DNA of 64,000 nt from Halicephalobus mephisto. Its lineage: Eukaryota; Nematoda; Chromadorea; Rhabditida; Panagrolaimidae. Below are positions 36,701-48,309 of the stretch, in pieces (position 1 is the stretch's first letter; each line of letters opens with the position of its first letter). A program made the position numbers and the translations under genes. The notes below the pieces were generated by a model, which worked only from the letters and a program-made list of their open reading frames with translations, did no database searches and had not been told where the DNA came from. The DNA lies in NCBI GenBank assembly GCA_009193035.1, contig SWDT01000017.1:478814-542813 (forward strand), given 5' to 3'.

Positions 36701-38698
36701 GCCAAAATTGTCGCTTTTTCAACAACATTTTTTTCTGTAATTTTCTGCGGTGATATACCCCATGGACAAGACGCAAAATACATCCTTTTAAAATCAAATT
36801 GACAACAAATTTTCGGATCAGGACCACATGTATGAGGTACATCATATGAATAAAACGGAAACATATGCGTAAATATATCCGTTTTATCACTTTTACCTGC
36901 CCATAATTGTCTCCATTGAAATTCCAAATCTTTCTGTTTTGCTAAATATTTTTTAACAGAATAATGTACTCTTTGAACTGCTGCATTTGAAAAATTTCCT
37001 TCTTTCACAATATATGTTATTGTTGGAGATAATCCAAACGGATCAATTGACCAGTGATTACTAGGTTTATAATTTAATTGATTTAATAAAAATTCATGTC
37101 CTTCAAACATTTCCATCACAGTAGAATAATAGTGACTATTTGCTTCATCTGTCATAACCCATCCCCCAGTTACTATTTCCAATTGACCTTTATCCAGTAA
37201 TCCTTTTACAATTTTTCTTTCATCATCATTCAAATTCGACCACCAAAGTTCAAAAAACGACATTTCTGCATAAATAAATTTCATTTCTTCATACAATTGC
37301 AGATGCTTCAACATTCCATCCAGGATTCCTTTAGTTTGAGATTGATAATATCCTTCAAAAGTTTTCAACCATCCAGGATCATCATGGGAATGAGGAACAA
37401 CAACAACTTCCAATTTTTTTTCTTTCAAAATTTTATTTTTATCATAGGTAATATCCCAACCTTGCTTCCACACACCGCCATCAGGATTATCAAATGGTAT
37501 AGCTCCATATGCTTGCAACATCTATAAAACAACATTACCGCATTGTTGTAAAAATCGAAAACAAATATTTCTACGAAATTATTCCAAAAAATTACAAGTT
37601 CTCAGAAACAAAAGTAGTCTAAATTTTAAATTTTTCGTGATTATTTCGTAATCAAGTTTTTAAATATATATTTTTTGACTGTATCTAGAACCTTCTAAAT
37701 CGAGATATATAGAACACTAAACTTTCTATTTTCTAGAATTAATTCTCATATATCAAATCACCAACAAACATCCTATAAATCACAACAAATACTAAAATAT
37801 TTCTAAACAATCACTTTTAGACCTATTTGAATAAATCTAGAACTTTCTAAATCGGGATATATAAAATACTAAACTTTCTACCTATTCTCTAGAATTAATC
37901 CCCATATATCAAATCATCAACAAACATCCTATAAACCACAACTGAAACCAAAACAATAATTAGAAATTACTTTTTAGATCAGAGTAAATCTAGAACCTAA
38001 ATTGAGATATATAGAATACGAAATTTCTCTCCTCTCTAAAATTAATTCTCACATATCAAATCATTAATAAACACCTTAAATACCATATCTAGTACTAAAA
38101 TACTTCCAAAACATCACTTTACAAAAATACTTTGATAAAAATCTTTAAAACTATCCAAAATTCAATGTTTTTCGATATTCTTTAAAAAATCACATTATTG
38201 CAAAAATTATTAATTTTATAATTAAAAATAACCAACCTGAATACCTGATGTCGTCTCATAATTAACTTTCGGACAAGTTCCACTAATTCCAATAAATTCT
38301 TTAAATTCCTTTAATTTCGAATTTTTTTCTAATTCATCATGAACAATTTTAACTTTTCCTCCAATATTTTCCAGTGCTCCAGGAACAATATTATTTTCTT
38401 CATAAAAATTCATTTTTTCTTCATTAGCATTTTCTAATTTTTTTTCAATATTGTTCATTTCATTTTCATTTTCTTTTAATTCTTTTCCCAAATTTGCTAA
38501 CTTATCTTTCAATTTCGATATTTCAAAATCTCTCTAAAAAAAAAATAATATTATATTTTTTTAAAAATTTCTTACTCTGTTATATACTGCTTCTCTTTGA
38601 CTTGCATTTGATTCCACTGAATTGTACAGAACCATACTTACAAACACAAAACCCATAAGGGCTACTGTCAAAACGAGTTGAGGTGTCAGTCTCGGCAT
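33733..38698 (-). CDS. MAN2A: Golgi alpha-mannosidase II (GH38)
   Basis: Six exons on the minus strand: 38698-38576, 38533-38237, 37521-36161, 35711-35372, 35112-33919 and 33876-33733; 1152 aa, normal for the family. A short cytosolic tail is followed by a signal-anchor (LVLTVALMGFVFVSMVL), then a coiled-coil stem rich in Lys/Glu, then the GH38 catalytic domain. Landmarks are PFDNPDGGVWKQG, PHSHDDPGWLKTF (zinc ligands and start of the active site), GGWVMTDEANSHY, DPFGLSPT, FYSYDVPHTCGPDPKICCQF, LGDDFRYD and QHHDGVTGTARDDV. It trims two mannoses from GlcNAcMan5GlcNAc2 during N-glycan maturation. Introns 2 and 3 (715 and 449 nt) carry the same dispersed repeat. The first exon is preceded by TTTTAG 36 nt before the ATG. 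It lies downstream of SRP receptor alpha on the same strand. Confidence 0.96.
35755..36150 (-). repeat. Intron-located dispersed repeat (ILR) copy 1, in MAN2A intron 3
   Basis: On the minus (gene-sense) strand it carries TGTTCTATATATCCCGATTT, then AGAAGGTTCTAGATAC and TTGTTGATGATTTGATATAT. It fills most of the 449-nt intron. Copies are at 37605, 39355 and 43975. Confidence 0.85.
37605..38120 (-). repeat. Intron-located dispersed repeat copy 2, in MAN2A intron 2
   Basis: Same sequence and orientation relative to transcription as copy 1, but longer because an inner segment of about 170 bp (CTAGAACTTTCTAAATCGGG to CAACAAACATCC) is repeated two to three times. Confidence 0.85.
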
Positions 38699-38922
38699 GT
38701 TCACTGACCTTCCTCTCGAACCCGTCAAATTCTCCTAAAACAAATTAAACATTTAAAAATAACTTTTAAAAAATCAATTAAAATTTAAAATATAAAAGCG
38801 AATAAAACGCTTTTTTAAATCCAATATTAAAATTCCATAAAATCCAAATAAATTAATAATTCCAAAAATAGCAAAAAATTAGAACCATCAAAATAAGCAA
38901 AAAATACTCATTCCATATATCG

Positions 38923-41900
38923 TCATTTCAAAAGACTGTTCACAACTGCATTCACATTCAAACTTTTCAAATCATTGTAAGTTTGTCCTGTTCCAACAAA
39001 CACAATTGGTTGTCCAGTTATATATGTCATCGAAACAGCTGCTCCAACTTTGTCATCAATTGTATCAAATTTAGTAAGAACTATTCCATCAATAAGTCGT
39101 GGAGTTGCATCACGATCTGTATGATCTGCTAGAGCTTGATTAAATTTAACAAGTTGATCAACTGCTTCGTTTCCAACCAATGCTTCACCAACAAATAAAA
39201 CCAAATCAGGTTCATTCAGTCGAATCAGCTAAAAAACACGTTATTATAAAAATCACAATTATTTTTGCGAGATTTTTCTAATGCAAATTTCTAAGAATTA
39301 AAAAATCCTAAAATTTAGGTTTTACAAGAAGCTTATTTCATAATCAACCATACACAATAATTGTATGAACTCTTTATGAAACTATTTCGATACAAAAGTT
39401 TAGAAATCATAGTAGACAGAAATTTTGACTGTTTGTAATTAACTTTTTAAATTTATATTTTTTGAATGCATCTAGAACCTTCTAAATCGAGATATATAAA
39501 ATACTAAACTTTTTACCTATTTTCTAGAATTAATTCCCATATATCAAATCATCAACAAACATCCTATAAATCACAACTAATACTAAAATATTTCTAAACA
39601 ATCACTTTTAGACCTATTTGAATCAATCTAGAACCTTCTAAATCGAGATATCTCCCTCCAGGCTTCATTTTCATATATCAACTTACTCACAAACACTCTA
39701 ACAACCACATTTAACACTAAATCACCCCAAAAATCACTTCTAAACTCAAATAATTCCAAAAATCTCTCACCTTCGCAAGTGATCTCATTAACGGTTCATT
39801 ATCCTGCATTCTTCCTGCTGTATCAACAAGAACAACATCAATTTGTCTTTCAATTGCAATTTGAATTGCTGCTGCAGCAAGACCAGCCGGATCTTTTCCA
39901 TAACCTTGTTCATATAATTGAACCGAATTAGGATGTAAAGAATTCAAATGTCTTGTATGAGTTCTTAATTGTTCAACAGCTCCTGCTCGAAAAGTATCAC
40001 CTGCAGCAATTAATACTCTATTACCATTCTCATTTAACCAAAACGTAATCTAAAAAAATTATTATAAAAAATAAAAAATAAAATCATACTTTTGCCAAAT
40101 TTGTCGATTTTCCAACACCATTAACACCGCAAAAAACAATAACATATGGTCGTTTTTCACTTTTAGCTTGTTTTATGTCTCGCAAAATGTCAACACGACG
40201 TTTTGGTGTAAGCAATTGGACAAGTGATTCTCTCATGGCTTCCTTGACGATAGTTGTGACACGAGAAAAAGTGCTAATCACCTTTCCTTCCAGTTTTGAT
40301 GCAACAGACTCACAAATTTTTCTTGCTGGTTCTGCAGCCACGTTTTTTCCTAAAAATAACCATATTATTGTCAAAATTCAAAACTATATATTTTTATGGA
40401 ATTTTTTCTCACAAATTCTTCAAAAAACTTAAATTTTTTAATGTCAAATAATTTAAAAATTATTTTTTAGAAAAAATAGTTGTTTAAGTAATATTTTTCA
40501 CTTTTTATGGTAAATTTTAATTTTAAAATCAATTTTTTTTAAAATAAAATAATTTTTCATTTTTTATGGTAAATTTTCATTTTAAAATCAATTTTTTTTT
40601 AAACTAAAATAATTTTTCATTTTTTATGGTAAATTTTAATTTTAAAATCAATTTTTTTAAAACCAAAATAATTTTTCATTTTTTACGATAAATTTTAATT
40701 TTAAATAATTTTAAAATCAATTTTTTTAAAACTAAAATAATTTTTCATTTTTTATGGTAAATTTTAATTTTAAATAATTTTAAAATCAATTTTTTTAAAA
40801 CTGAAATAATTTTTCATTTTTTATGATAAATTTTAATTTTAAATAATTTTAAAATCAATTTTTTAGAAAAAAAAAAGCTATCTAAATAGATCCAAGATCT
40901 CCTGGATTAAAATAAACATAATGAAAAATTCCTATCTCCGAGAACTGATTTCCAATATATGAAATTACCCATAGATATTCAAAAAATTACAACCATCACT
41001 ACAGTAACCCCCCAAGAACCTGTTCTTTTTCAAATTACATATACTTACCAGTCAAAGTAAGTTCCAATTTTTCCAAAATAGGAGCAATATCATCAGCTGT
41101 TAACTGTTTGTTCCCAACTAAGGACTTCAAAGAACTAAACCATCCCTTGTTCTGAGGTTGTTGAATATCCTCTTCTTCTTCTTCATCAACTTCGAATTCT
41201 TCCGCTTCCAAATCCTTAACTTCACCGGCACATTTTCCAACAAATTGTCTTTGTTGTTCGACAAACTTTCTTTCATCTTCATTTTCCTTCAATTCCGAAT
41301 TACCGTCATCTTCTGTAAAATCCAAAGAAGCAACATCAACTTTTCCGCCAAGACCCCAAGAACGGGCTTGTTTTCCTTTTTTCTGAGTTTCGCTCGAATT
41401 CGATGATTTGTCTGACTTACTTTTTCCTTTGGTCATCTTTTTCATGAAATTTTCTCGATTTTTTAAAATTTCTTCGTCTTCTTCTGATTGAACTGCACTT
41501 TTACCAGAATACGGTGAGTTAGGAGGACTAGTTTCAGGACTTTTCTGAGTAGGTTTCTTTGACGCTTCTTTCTCGGCTTTCTTGGCCCGATCAGCCGCAG
41601 TTTCGACCATTGAAGCGACGGTTTTCTTGGATTTTTCGCTTTCTTGATAACTTCTAGGTTTCTTTGCTTCTCCTGGAGCATTAACTAAAGACTTTGTCGA
41701 ATTTAAAATTCTGGAAAATACGAAATAAAATTAAAAACACTTTAAAAACAAACTTATTGAATTCGTTGTTGAATCCGTTGAAGACTTTCGGGCCAGTTGA
41801 ATAAAATCTCCCTTCCTCTAAGACGTTTTTATACATATCCCGGAATCTCAGCTGGACTTCATTGAGTAATTTATCGGCGTAGGATAACTGGATAATACTC

Positions 41901-42538
41901 TGGTACACCACCAAGACAACAATGTCGAGCTCATTGTCCAGTTTGTACTTGACCGTCATGCCTTCGTGGTTGAAAGAATTCACATTTCTTTCCTGTAAAA
42001 GTAAAAAATAATCAAAAACACAAAAATATACACAAATTTAAAAATAAAAAACAGAAAATTTAAAGAAATCTAACTTAATGACATTTGAAAATAAAAAATT
42101 AACGCATGAAGCTACAGAAACTTGTGAGATTTGAAATATAAAAAGCATAAATTTAATTATTTTATGCATAAAAACGTGGAAATTTGAAATTACATATGTG
42201 AAAGTACAAAAATCTAAGGATTTGATGTATAAAAATATAAAAATTAAAAAATTTATATATAAAAGTACATAAATTTAAAGATTTGATGTATAAAATTATA
42301 AAAATAAAGAAAGTTAATATAAAAAATTTAAAGATTCGATGTATGAAAGTATGGAAATTTAGGAATTTAACACATGAGGACGTAAAAATTAAAAGTTTAA
42401 AATACTAAAAACAAAAATTACCTGCAAGAGGACATTGTTGATGAGGTCGTTGACGGCACTCTTGAACAGCTCACTGCCCTCGGAGAAGTACCACAGGACA
42501 AGCCCGCCCTTCCCAAAAATGGTGAAGAGCTCAATCAT
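38923..42538 (-). CDS. SRPRA: Signal recognition particle receptor subunit alpha
   Basis: Six exons on the minus strand: 42538-42422, 41992-41754, 41653-41049, 40349-40090, 40049-39771 and 39228-38923; 601 aa. The N-terminal SRX domain ([18 protein letters not shown]) binds SRP receptor beta. A Lys/Glu-rich linker follows. The NG GTPase domain has GVNGVGKST (P-loop), [54 protein letters not shown] and FVGTGQTY. It docks SRP-ribosome complexes at the ER. The acceptor of exon 3 needs care. The best-looking AG (41712) leads to a stop, while the AG just before 41653 keeps frame and family alignment. Intron 3 holds tandem repeats and the last intron holds the dispersed repeat. TTTTTAG stands 2 nt before the ATG. 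Confidence 0.96.
39355..39765 (-). repeat. Intron-located dispersed repeat copy 3, in the last SRPRA intron
   Basis: Fills most of the 542-nt intron at 39229-39770. On the gene-sense strand it has the same order of words as copies 1, 2 and 4. Confidence 0.85.
40440..40870. repeat. Tandem repeat in SRPRA intron 3
   Basis: Six to seven units of about 55-70 bp (TTTTTCATTTTTTATGGTAA, then ATTTTAATTTTAAAATC). The later units are lengthened by an inserted AAATAATTTT. Confidence 0.85.
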
Positions 42539-43262
42539 CTCTAAAAATAAAAAAAATAAAAAAATAAAAAAAATAAAAAAAAAATAAAAATTTAAAAATA
42601 AAAAAAACACGGATTTTTTGGAATTTTTATATATCAATAATAATAAGATATGTAGTATGGTTACTGTAGGAGTGAAATATTGTATAATCGATGAAAGTGA
42701 AAAAAATATAGAGCAAGAAAGTTTGCAAGTCTTTTTTTGCATGATACGCATTTGGATCCGCGTGGAACTTTGGAATTTGGGAATTTTCGCGGTGGGAGGA
42801 TTTCAGAGGTTCTCATTCTTAGAGATCTTTTTCATTTCGAAATTCGTCGAAAATTCATTTTTTATTATTATATATGAAACAGTAAATTCTAAAGCCATAT
42901 GTAGAGAATAAAGATAAATCCGTGTAAAATTTTAAAATTTGGGAATTTTCGCGGCGGGAGTAATTTAGTAATTTTTTTATTTTTTATTTTGTTTTTTATT
43001 TTTTATTTTTATTTTTATTTTAATTTTTATTATATATTATTAGATTTGTAAAAGATTTACAAAGAAGTAAAATTTGAGTCATTTTGAAACTTTGAAATAT
43101 ATGAATTTTCGCGGTGGGAGTAGTTTAGTAACTTTTCAAACTTTGTTTTTTTTTTGAATCGTTTAAAACTCCTTTTGTGTTTTTTATTGTTATATTAATT
43201 TTCATTTTTCTACATTCCTTGTCGTGTGATCTTCGTTTTTATAATGTTTCCGGCTTTCAGCG
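42539..43262. promoter_or_regulatory. Divergent promoter region between SRPRA and GTF2H3
   Basis: No coding sequence. The 8-12 bp word GAATTTTCGCGGxGGGAGNA appears three times on the plus strand, near 42781, 42946 and 43093, and stands out because it is GC-rich in AT-rich DNA. It may be a shared promoter element. Both flanking genes have a splice-acceptor-like TTTTTAG or TTTCAG 2 nt before the ATG. Confidence 0.45.
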
Positions 43263-44833
43263 ATGACAACGGTGACGTTAATTTTCGACTTGACGTCCGT
43301 GGACGTTGCTGCTCGGCTTGGGTCGGATCCGGGTCGTTTCCAGGAGAATCTGAAACGGTATCTGAAGGAAATCGGACTTGTTACGTGTTTCTTCAACGCG
43401 TTGTCGAACTCCAATAGGGTGATTGCCTTAGGGGCTGAGCCGGCTGTGAGTCAAAAGTTGAAACTCCTCGGGATTTCGGATTCTCCGGAGAGTTATCTAG
43501 AATTAGGATCTCAAATCGTGACGAAAAAGGCCGCAATCGTCTCCAGGGAGTCTATCCAATCCGCCGCGAACCCCTCGATCTGCCGGAAGACCATGGGGTT
43601 CGAATATGCCCAAAATTTGCAAAGAGGTCTTTGCTGTAAGTTCCCATATATCAATTTTGTTCATTTCCATCATTTCAGTCACAAAACGAATGAGATCAAC
43701 GAAAAAAACAGATGAACTTGCTTCTAAAACAATTTTGGTAAATTTTTCTCCCGATCTAAACGAACAAACGACGGAATTGATGACGATGTTTTTCACTTAC
43801 CAAACGTTCCATGAGAAAATTGATATTTTGGATATCTCTGGCAAGATCAACCCCACTCTCCAACAAGGATGTGACATCACTGGTGGACGGTATTTCGCAA
43901 TGGACAAGTACCCCAGAAGCCTGCTCGGATGCATTGTTGTAAGTTGGCAGATTTCGTAATTCTAAACCGCAAGAAAATCCACTTTTATAAGGTAATTTAG
44001 TGTTAGGTGTGGTTTTCAGAGTGTTTGTGAGTAAGTTGATATATGAAAATTAAGTCTTGAGGGAGATATCTCGATTTAGAATGTTCTGGATTTATTCAAA
44101 TAGGTCTAAAAGTGATTTTTTAGAAATATTTTAGTATTAGTTGTGATTTATGGGATGTTTGTTGATGATTTGATATATGGGAATTAATTCTAGAGAATAG
44201 GTAGAAAGTTTAGTGTTCTGTATATCCCGATTTAGAAGGTTCTAGATATAGTCAAAAAATATAAATTTAAAAAGTTAATTACAAACATTCAAAATTTCTG
44301 TCTACTTTAATTTATAAACTTTCCTTTTGAAATAGTTTTGTAAAAGTACTCATTTATGGTTTTTGGAATTAACTGACTGTGAAATTATGTAAGATTACAA
44401 AATAATCACTGCACATGGTCAAAATTGTTTTAATTTTTATATTTCCAGAGAAATTTCTCCGTTTCTGATGCTGGTCTTCATCTATTTCCAGCCATATCGG
44501 AACTCGAAGTGGACTACAGGTTTCCTTGTCGATGCCATAATCGACTAGTTGACCTGGGCTACGTTTGTGCTTCTTGTCTGTCGGTCCACTGTCGTCCTGC
44601 CGTGAAATGCATCGGATGCGGGTTGGTTGTTAATTTTCTAATTTTTAAAGTTTATGTATTTCAGAGCAAATTTTATGCCTCAAGTCTCGATAGACGAACT
44701 GATAATGAAACAACCCTCAGACACTTTCAATTCTCGAAGGGTTGTCCCTAGGAGACAGTATGATGACGTCAAATCAGAAGTCATTCAAAGGACCGTGATT
44801 CTGCCAGCTAAGAAGCCGAAAAATAAAGAATGA
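43263..44833 (+). CDS. GTF2H3: TFIIH subunit p34 (GTF2H3/Tfb4)
   Basis: Four exons: 43263-43635, 43679-43938, 44449-44621 and 44665-44833; 324 aa (human about 308). The N-terminal part matches the vWA-like fold of Tfb4, with KILVNF-like core strand TILVNFSPD, KIDILDIS and PTLQQGCDITGGRYF. The C-terminal zinc finger is visible as CRCHNRLVDLGYVCASCLSVHC followed by CIGC. It supports the p44/p34 core of TFIIH in transcription initiation and nucleotide excision repair. Introns 1 and 3 are 43 nt. Intron 2 (510 nt) is filled by the dispersed repeat. The start codon follows TTTCAG by 2 nt. Confidence 0.92.
43975..44350 (+). repeat. Intron-located dispersed repeat copy 4, in GTF2H3 intron 2
   Basis: Here on the plus strand, which is again the sense strand of the host gene. 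It contains TGTTCTGTATATCCCGATTT, AGAAGGTTCTAGATAT and TTGTTGATGATTTGATATAT. It is the reverse complement of the plus-strand copies at 35755, 37605 and 39355. Confidence 0.85.
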
Positions 44834-44989
44834 ATATGCACCAAGGTCCATAAAAAAGTCAACATCAAAATTGAAACTGATTTTCGCAAACCAACTTGCC
44901 CCAATGTTGCGAACAACATGCGGATTTTACTTTGATTTTAGTTTTGAGGCTGATCGTTTTACTGACTTTGGGATAGAATGTCTGATATT

Positions 44990-45500
44990 TTCACCGAGGT
45001 CTATGAAAGGGTCAATATCAAGGTGAAATTCGCAGGTTGCTTGCAATATTCAGATGAGTAGATGGATATTGAAGAAAAACATTGCGAGCAAGCTGCAAAA
45101 TTTAAAATTGAAATTTTAATATTTGTGTTTTTAAAAATTTGGAAAAAAAATCCGCAGGTTGCTCGCAATGTTCAAATCAATCGGTTGAGATTTTAATATT
45201 TATTTTTTAAAAAATGTCAAAAAAAATCCGCAGATTGCTCGCAGCATTTGGGCAGGTGGGTTGATGTCAAAGTGAAATTTGCAGGTTGCTCGCAATGTTC
45301 AAATCAATCGGTTGAGATTTTAATATTTATGTTTTAAAAAATGTCAAAAAAAATCCGCAAATTGCTCGCAGCATTTGGGCAGGTGGGTCGATGTTAAAGT
45401 GAAATTTGCAGGTTGCTCGCAATGTTCAAATCAATCGGTTGAGATTTTAATATTTGTGTTTTTAGAAATGCCAAAAAAATCCGCAGGTTGCTCGCAGCAT
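44990..45500. repeat. Tandem repeat, about 120-130 bp unit
   Basis: Three good copies and one partial copy of a unit with GCAGGTTGCTCGCAATGTTC, then AAATCAATCGGTTGAGATTT and GCAGCATTTGGGCAGGTGGG. It lies in the spacer between GTF2H3 and VPS33. The unit includes the motif GTCGATxTCAAAxTGAAATT that recurs elsewhere. Confidence 0.85.
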
Positions 45501-45698
45501 TTGACTAAATAAGTCTGATTATTTTTAAAATTGAATTTGATTTTGATGTGGACCACTTTATGGATCTTGTTTTTTTTGTAAAATTTAAAATTCGGGTTTT
45601 TTGTAAATTATTGAATGTTAAATTTGACGATTAAGTTACTTGTTTTAAACAAGTCTGATATTTTGGGTTTTTTATTTTTTATTTTTTAAATGTTTTAG

Positions 45699-48291
45699 AT
45701 GTCGAAACAAACTTGTGCTCAATTCGTAACGGAACTAAATCAGAGATTGATTTTCAACTTGTTGGATTCCTTAGAAGGCACGAAAACAATAGTATGGGAC
45801 AGGTTTTTGATGACTGAAATAAATTCGGTGAGGGTTTTACTGTAATTTAGTGAATTTTATAAATTAATAATTCAAAAAAATTATTTTTAAAATTTCCACA
45901 TTAATCGTTATTTTTAAATTCCGAAATTTTTTAAAAACAATAGTTATTTGAATTTTTATAATGATAGTAATTTTTTATGATAATAGTTATTTTCAAAATT
46001 TCTATATTAATTATTTTAAAAAATTTTAAAACAATAGTCATTTTTACATTTTTATGATAATAGTTAATCTTTAAAATTTCTATATTAATAGTTGTTTTGG
46101 AAATTTCTATAATAAAGTTAATTTTAAAATCTTCAAAACAATATTAAATTAGAAAATTTTTATAATAATAGTTGATTCTTTAATTTTATAAAATAATTAA
46201 TTTTTAATTTCCATAAAATAATTAATTTTTAATTTTACAGTGATAGTTAATTTTTAAAATTCCTATATTAATAGTTAATTTTTAATTTTATAGTAATAGT
46301 TAATTTTTAATTTTATAAAATAGTTAATTTTTAATTTTAAAATTGCAGATTGTATCGCATCGATTGCTGAAAGAACATCATGTTGTTTCTCATGTTTGTC
46401 CTATTAGTAATCCAATTGCGAAAAAAACAGATTTTATAATTTATATCTTGCCTTCAAGTTTGATTGCCACGGAAGAATTGGTGAAATATCATCTGGAGAA
46501 AATCCAAGCGAAAGATGAAAAAAGACATAGGATATTCTACGTGCCTGAAGTGAGCTATATTTACAAAGAAAAATTGGTTTCTGCTTTTCCGTGGATAGAA
46601 GACAAAATTACAAGTTTACAGTTAAGGTGGTTTCCGACGGATGAAGAAAATTTTGTTTCTTTGAACCTGGATTCTTTGGTTTCTACGATGTTGGTTTATG
46701 AAGATTGGAATGAACTTTATAAATGCGCAAAAGCCCTGAGGCAAATAGAAGCCCAGATGGAAGAACAACCAAGGATCGTTTTCAAAGGAGAATGGGGGAT
46801 GAAGGTGAATCAGATTCTGGAGCAGTTGAGGAAGTCCTCGATTGAAGTGGAACGTACTCTAGATGGGCCTACTGTAGATGAGATTATTTTAATAGATAGA
46901 TGGTTAGATCCAGTGACGCCGTTATTTTCGCAGAAAAATTTCGCCGGAGTTGTGGATGAACTTTTTGGAATTGATATTCAAGGAAAAGTAAAATTTTCTA
47001 CAAAAGAATTTTATTCAATGTCAGAAATTCCAAAAGAAGTCGAAAATAAAACACAATTAGATTTTTATTTAAATGACGACATATATCCAATTCTGAGGGA
47101 CAGCCACATCGGGAACGTTAGTAAAGCCGTGAATCAAATTTTGAAAGAATGTCAAAAAGAAGAACAAGTTTTAAAATCGATGGAATCCATAGCTCAATGC
47201 CGGATTTTGATCAAATCTCTGCCGAATTTGCTGAAGAAAAAAGAAGTTTTATCTAGATATATGAGGATGGCAGAGTTGTGTGTGCATGAATTATCCAAAT
47301 TTTCTAAATCTGATCTTATGAAATGTGAAATGGATATTATTTCAAACAAATATGGAGATAAACCTGTTCCGTTTATTGAGAATTATATAATTGATAGTTT
47401 GCCATTGTTGCCGATTTTGAGATTAATCGGATTACAAAGTCAACTATGCAATGGAATCAGAACTTCGACTTGGCAATATTACAGGAAATTAATTGTTCAA
47501 GTAAGTTTTTAATTTTTTAAATTTGAATTTCTTTGATTTTAATTTTTTAAAATTTAAATTTCTCTGATTTTGATTTTTAAAATTAAAATTTCTTTGATTT
47601 TTTAAATTTAAATTTCTCTAATTTTGGTTTTTTAAATTAAAATTTCTCTGATTTTGATTTTTAAAATTAAAATTTCTTTGATTTTTTAAATTTAAATTTC
47701 TCTAATTTTAGTTTTTTAAATTTAAATTTCTCTAATTTTAGTTTTTAAAATTTAAATTTCTTTGATTTTTTAAATTTTAAGTTATTTAAATTTAAATTTT
47801 TTTGATTACTTAGTTTTAAATTTCTTTAATTTTGATTTTCTATATTGTTATTTTAGAGTTATGGACCAGGAATCCTTGTTTGGTTACTTAGACTACAGAT
47901 GAGTGGGATTATCAAGTGTTCGGATAACGCGGATAAAATTGGACCTACATACAAGCCTATTGATTGGGAATCGCTCAAGAGAAGATTCAAGTTGTTCGTG
48001 GATGATCCGCAATCAGACGAACTAGCTAAGCCTTATGATGGATATGTTCCGTTGTTGATAAGGATAATTGAAGAAGGGTACTCTACTCAATTCAGGGACT
48101 GGAAGACGGTGGAAACGAATAACAGAGAAAATAACGAAAAAAAAGAAGAAAAAAAACGACTTCTTTTCGTGATTGGAGGCGTTACAAGAGCTGAAATGGG
48201 TCTAATCCGGAAGAGATTTCCAGAGATAACCCAGTGCTATGTTTCTGATGTGATCACGGGTGATTCTTTGTTACAGAAATTCAGAGATTGA
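45699..48291 (+). CDS. VPS33: Vacuolar sorting protein VPS33 (Sec1/Munc18 family)
   Basis: Three exons: 45699-45827, 46349-47500 and 47857-48291, phase-0 introns of 521 and 356 nt; 571 aa. It opens MSKQTCAQFV. Sec1-family landmarks are DEIILIDRWLDPVTPLFSQ (domain 2/3a), DELFGI, QSYGPGIL, YDGYVPLLIRIIEEGY and, near the end, LLFVIGGVTRAEMGLIRK. This is the VPS33 subunit of HOPS/CORVET-type (or CHEVI) tethering complexes that chaperone SNAREs in endolysosomal fusion. I cannot decide between the A and B paralogues. It is slightly shorter than the usual 600-620 residues. The start codon follows TTTTAG directly. Confidence 0.92.
45840..46335. repeat. Degenerate repeat in VPS33 intron 1
   Basis: Many copies of TAATAGTTATTTTTAAAATT and shortened forms, especially TAGTTAATTTTTAATTTTA at 46200-46335. 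Confidence 0.75.
47505..47845. repeat. Tandem repeat in VPS33 intron 2
   Basis: Ten or more units of about 30 bp, AAATTTAAATTTCTTTGATT with TTTT(A)A spacers. Confidence 0.85.
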
Positions 48292-48309
48292 AATTGGATA
48301 TTTTGTTAA

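Noticed and set aside
40500..40870. Regular spacing suggesting a CRISPR-like array
   Set aside because: Units are contiguous low-complexity AT repeats without unique spacers, inside an intron of an animal gene.
41712..41753. SRPRA intron of 42 nt ending at 41712, which would imply a frameshift or stop in the gene
   Set aside because: The AG just before 41653 keeps the reading frame and the family alignment, so no frameshift is needed.
43263..44833. Initial idea that this gene is a COPII Sec23/Sec24 subunit because of its C4 zinc finger
   Set aside because: The DITGGRYF segment and the C-terminal CxCHNRLVDLGYVCASC finger match TFIIH p34/Tfb4, and the length of 324 aa is far too short for Sec23.
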